Below are positions 60,466 through 64,000 of a stretch of 64,000 bases of DNA, one piece after another (the first letter of the stretch is position 1; the number at the start of each line of letters is the position of its first letter). The notes beneath the pieces are model-generated. The model searched no databases, was not told the DNA's origin, and was given only the letters and a program-made list of their open reading frames with translations. This DNA is from Stereum hirsutum FP-91666 SS1 (lineage: Eukaryota > Basidiomycota > Agaricomycetes > Russulales > Stereaceae): NCBI RefSeq assembly GCF_000264905.1, contig NW_006763149.1:197634-261633 (forward strand), given 5' to 3'. Position numbers and translations under genes: made by a program.

Positions 60466-63400
60466 ATGGCGCCCATGACGAAACCCGAGACGGTCCTCAA
60501 GCAGGCAGAGGGCCTTATCTCTGTAGGACAAACCCATGCCGCCCTCCAATCCCTCACGGAGATGTTCTCCTCCAAACGATTCCGTTCGACGCCCCTCACC
60601 TCGCTCGAACCCATCATGATCCGCTTTGTCGAGCTCTGCGTCGACATGCGCAAAGGCCGGACCGCGAAGGAAGGCCTCATGCAATACAAAAACATCGCAC
60701 AAAACACGAGCGTCGGATCCATCGAGGTCGTCATCCAGCGCTTTGTCTCCCTCGCCGACGCGAAGGTCCAGGAGGCGCAGGAGAAGGCGAACAAGGCCGT
60801 CGCGGACGCTACCGTCGATGTCGACGATCTGGAGGCGACAGAGACGCCGGAGAGTATTTTGTTGGGTGCGGTCAGTGGTGATCAGAGCAAGGATCGGACG
60901 GATAGGGCGCTTGTGACGCCGTGGCTCAAGTTTTTGTGGGAGAGCTATAGGACGTCTTTGGAGACTTTGAAGAATAATGCCCGTCTGGAGGGTATCTATC
61001 AGGTGCGTATTTTATTCCTCAGACATGCTTTTTGGAGGCTGTAATCCGTGCCGAGCCACTCTGTGCATGACGCAACCTCTTCCTGTGCTCGGTTGGGTAG
61101 AAATGTGCACCGTCTAATACCAATTTCTAGCAAATCGCCCAACAAGCGTTCAAGTTCTGTCTCAAGCACCAACGCAAGGTCGAGTTCCGCCGCCTATGCG
61201 AGACCCTCCGTCTCCACCTCGCCAACGTTGCCAAATACTCCCATCAGCCCCACTCCATCAACCTTCAAGATCCCGAAATCCTCCAACACCATCTCGACAC
61301 CCGTTTCGCCCAGCTCAATACTTCCGTTGAGCTTGAACTATGGCAAGAAGCTTTCCGCTCTGTAGAAGATGTCCACAATCTCTTGACCATGGCCAAGAAG
61401 GCGCCCCGCCCGTCCATGATGGCCAACTACTACGAGAAGCTGACGAAGATCTTCTTGATGAGCGGAAACGCTCTTTATCACGCCGCTGCCTGGGCGAAAT
61501 ACTACTCCGTCGTGACCTCGATCGGTGGACGCTCGGACGAGGAGATGACGAAGTTGGCCGGTCAGGTTCTGGTCAGTGCGCTCGCGGTGCCCGTCGGGCA
61601 AAAAGCAGAGGAGTTGGGAGCTGTGGAAGGCAAGGGCAAGGTCGCCCGGTTGACTGCGCTCCTAGGTCTTCCCAAGCCTCCTTCGCGCGGTGGTCTCCTT
61701 TCCGATGCTGTAAGTGGAGCTGCATGCCTGTCGTCCTAATTTCAAACCTTTAACCCGCCCACGTAGCTCTCCCGCAATGTCCTCAAACTCTCCCCCGAGT
61801 CCATCCGCTCGCTCTACACCGTCCTCGAAGTGACATTTGACCCCCTCACCCTCTGCACCTCCGTCTCCCCCCTCCTCACCTCCTTAACCGAAGATGAATC
61901 CTACGCGCCCTATCTCCCCCTCCTCCAACGCGCCCTCCTCTCCCGCCTCCTCTCCCAGCTCGCCCAAGTCTACTCCTCCATCAAGATGAGCAAGCTCCTC
62001 GACCTCCTCCAGCCCCTTCGCGAAAGCGCACCGGAAGGCAAGGCGTCGATTTTCGAAGAAGAACAGGTCGAGGCTTATATCATGGGCTGTGCCCGGGTCG
62101 GAGAGCTGAACGTTCGTGTGGACCACGCCGATGGAAGTCTAGAGTTCATCGACCAGGCGTTCCTTGGTGTCGATCCCGGCTCGTCGTCTTCCTCTGCCGA
62201 GAGCACCGTGCAGGATCCTACGTCTACCGTCGTCCGGACCCGTCTCAGTGCCATCGCTCGTACCTTGCACAATTCACTTCTCGTTATTGAGCCGGTACAG
62301 GAGGCGGAGCGTATCACGCCCGAGGAACAACAGGCGAAGGTGGCGGAGCTGGTCGCCGCAGCGCAGACGGAGAGGAAGGCGTTGCAGTTGAGGAGAGCGC
62401 TCGTCGCGAGGAGGAGAGAGTTGTTGAGTGAGTTGAGCGTCAGGAAGGAGAAGGAGGAGGCGAGCAGGAGGGCGGAGACGATGAGGAGGGAGAGAGAGAC
62501 TGAGGAGAAGAGGGCGTTGGAGGAGGTCAGGAAGAGGGAGCTCGAGAGGGCGAGGAAGGAGATTGAGAATATCAGGACGGAGGAGGCGAGGAAGTTGGCG
62601 CAGAGCTTGAAGGAGAGGGGCAACCTCAAGGTTGATATCGATGTGAGTATTATTTCTTCTCTGTCTCACAGTCCAGGGCTTCAACAATGCTAATTGTCAT
62701 TTTGGTCGGATAGGATGTCGAGAACCTCAACACGGACAATCTCATGCGACTCCAGGTCGAGCAATGGGAGAAGGAAAAGAAGGAGCGCGAGGAGCGTCTC
62801 CGCGTCGCCTCCAAACGTATCGATCACATCGAGCGCGCTTACCGCAAGGAAGAACGCCCCATGCTCGCCAAGGACTACGAAGTCCAACAAGAGACCGATC
62901 GCGAGACGTTCGAGGCCATCCAGACGGCTCGGATCGAGAACTCGAAGGTCGTTCACCAGCAGGACCTCGAGACGAAGAAACGGTTGTCGAGGATGATGGA
63001 CGTTTACAATGCTCGCAAGGAGGAAATCCTGTCGAAGAGGGGCGACGAGTTCCAGAAGAAGAGAGCGGCGGCCCAAGCGAAGATCGAGCAGGAGAAGGCG
63101 AAGAGGAAGGAGTACGTGTTGAGGGCGAGGGCGGAGGAGAAGGCCCAGCGCGAGGAGGAGGAGCGGATACAAAGGGAGAGGGAAGAAGAGGAGGCTCATC
63201 TAGAGGCCGGTCAGTATGCTCTCGATATCGACCTTTGCAATTTCACTAATCTTTGCGTTCTACTCTTCCATAGAGCGTCAAGCCGAGGAGGAGCGCCTGC
63301 ACGCAGAGGAAGAGGCTGCCAAGGAGGCCGAAGAGGCCAAGGCTCGCGAGGAAGCCGAAAAAATCGCAGCTGCCCGCAAAAAGCGCGAGGAGGAGCGCGA

Positions 63401-63866
63401 ACGCGATCTCGAAAGGATCCGTCTCCAACAACAGCGCGAGGAAGAGGCAGAAGCTCGTCGTGCCGCCCGTCGTGCCGAACAGTCGCGCCCTTCCCCTGCC
63501 GCTGCCGCCCCCGTCGCCGCCTCTCCCGTCGTTGGTGAGAGCGCATGGAGACGTTCCGCCGCCACATCCACCACCACGGCGCCATCGACTCCCATTCGCG
63601 CTGCTGCTGCAACCCCACCTCGTCCGGAAAGCCCTGCGGCTACCGGTCCTCCGAAATTCCGTGCAGCTGGTGCTGGTGGCGGCGGTGGATGGAGATCAAG
63701 AGAGCAGGCTAAGCTTTCAGGTGGTGGCACCGCTCCTGCGTCGCCCACAAGCGCTGGTCGTCCAGCTTCGCCTGCTCCTGCTAAGGAGGAGCCGGCGAAA
63801 GACGACGACGGGTTCACGCCTGCTAAGCCCGTCTGGAGGCCTTCGAGACTGCGGGGGAAGCAGTAA
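60466..63866 (+). CDS. TIF32: translation initiation factor eIF3 subunit a
   Basis: Five exons (60466-61002, 61131-61709, 61767-62642, 62714-63209, 63274-63866) join exactly to 1,026 residues, normal for fungi. The N-terminal helical PCI region begins with [18 protein letters not shown], then [18 protein letters not shown] and [21 protein letters not shown] long charged spectrin-like coiled coil follows ([16 protein letters not shown]) with [18 protein letters not shown], and an Ala/Pro-rich tail with [16 protein letters not shown]. It is the scaffold of eIF3 on the 40S subunit, binding eIF3b, c and mRNA. Antisense frames over the coiled coil are composition shadows. Confidence 0.96.
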
Positions 63867-64000
63867 GTATGTCGATTGAAGAAACGGTCCGGACATGGGT
63901 GGGGTGCATGATGGACGGGGGCGGGGTCTGGTGCTTTTGTCGTTTTGGGTTCCCGAGCACGTATGTTGTTGTTGGAACATTTGTAGTATGCTTCCCTGTG
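63867..64000. other. eIF3a 3' UTR
   Basis: It runs from the stop of eIF3a to the window edge; nothing else is seen. Confidence 0.4.

Noticed and set aside
62075..62687. Long antisense frames over eIF3a
   Set aside because: Caused by the biased codons of the charged coiled coil on the plus strand.

Overview
The window looks like a gene-dense stretch of a filamentous basidiomycete (Agaricomycete, mushroom-type) nuclear genome. Coding genes lie on both strands and are split by many 45-110 nt introns with GT..AG ends and CTRAY-like branch sites. Intergenic gaps are short, TATA boxes sit 60-110 nt upstream of several starts, and the families are typical of mushrooms (MYND, F-box, GMC oxidoreductase, DUF4436, Impact-domain and SGNH proteins).

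Layout. 1-4.6 kb: a doubtful first exon, a cytochrome P450 (-) and, divergently, an Impact-domain protein (+). 4.6-9.4 kb: no ordinary protein gene; a TATA/CT-rich leader is followed by a tandem array of six exon-intron cassettes carrying two conserved hairpins (the most unusual part of the window). 9.6-10.0 kb: a TA-flanked MITE. 10.4-17.0 kb: a CREG-like secreted protein (+), a MYND-finger protein (-), a probable mitochondrial protein (-) and a steroid-5-alpha-reductase-family protein (-). 18-24 kb: a DUF4436 membrane protein, a GFA/CENP-V-type protein, a MITE with 8-bp target duplication and a secreted SGNH/GDSL esterase (all genes +). 24-29 kb: a NUDIX hydrolase (-), a small palindromic MITE, an F-box protein (+) and a tRNA-Glu with a long structured intron. 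29-37 kb, all minus: prolidase, glutamine-fructose-6-phosphate aminotransferase (GFA1) and a Ure2-type glutathione transferase. 37-50.9 kb, all plus: the ribosome-biogenesis factor MAK21/NOC1, a FAD monooxygenase, a large Cys-containing fungal protein and a secreted GH43 glycosidase. 51-56 kb, minus: a Cys-rich protein, tRNA-Gly and a GMC oxidoreductase. 56-64 kb, plus: epsin, PIG-X/PBN1 and eIF3a.

Most genes are unrelated housekeeping functions (translation, ribosome assembly, endocytosis, GPI anchors, chitin precursor supply) mixed with oxidative and secreted enzymes typical of saprotrophs; I see no biosynthetic cluster. Exon boundaries were worked out by hand from splice signals, reading-frame continuity and family motifs. 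They are firm where noted and approximate elsewhere.
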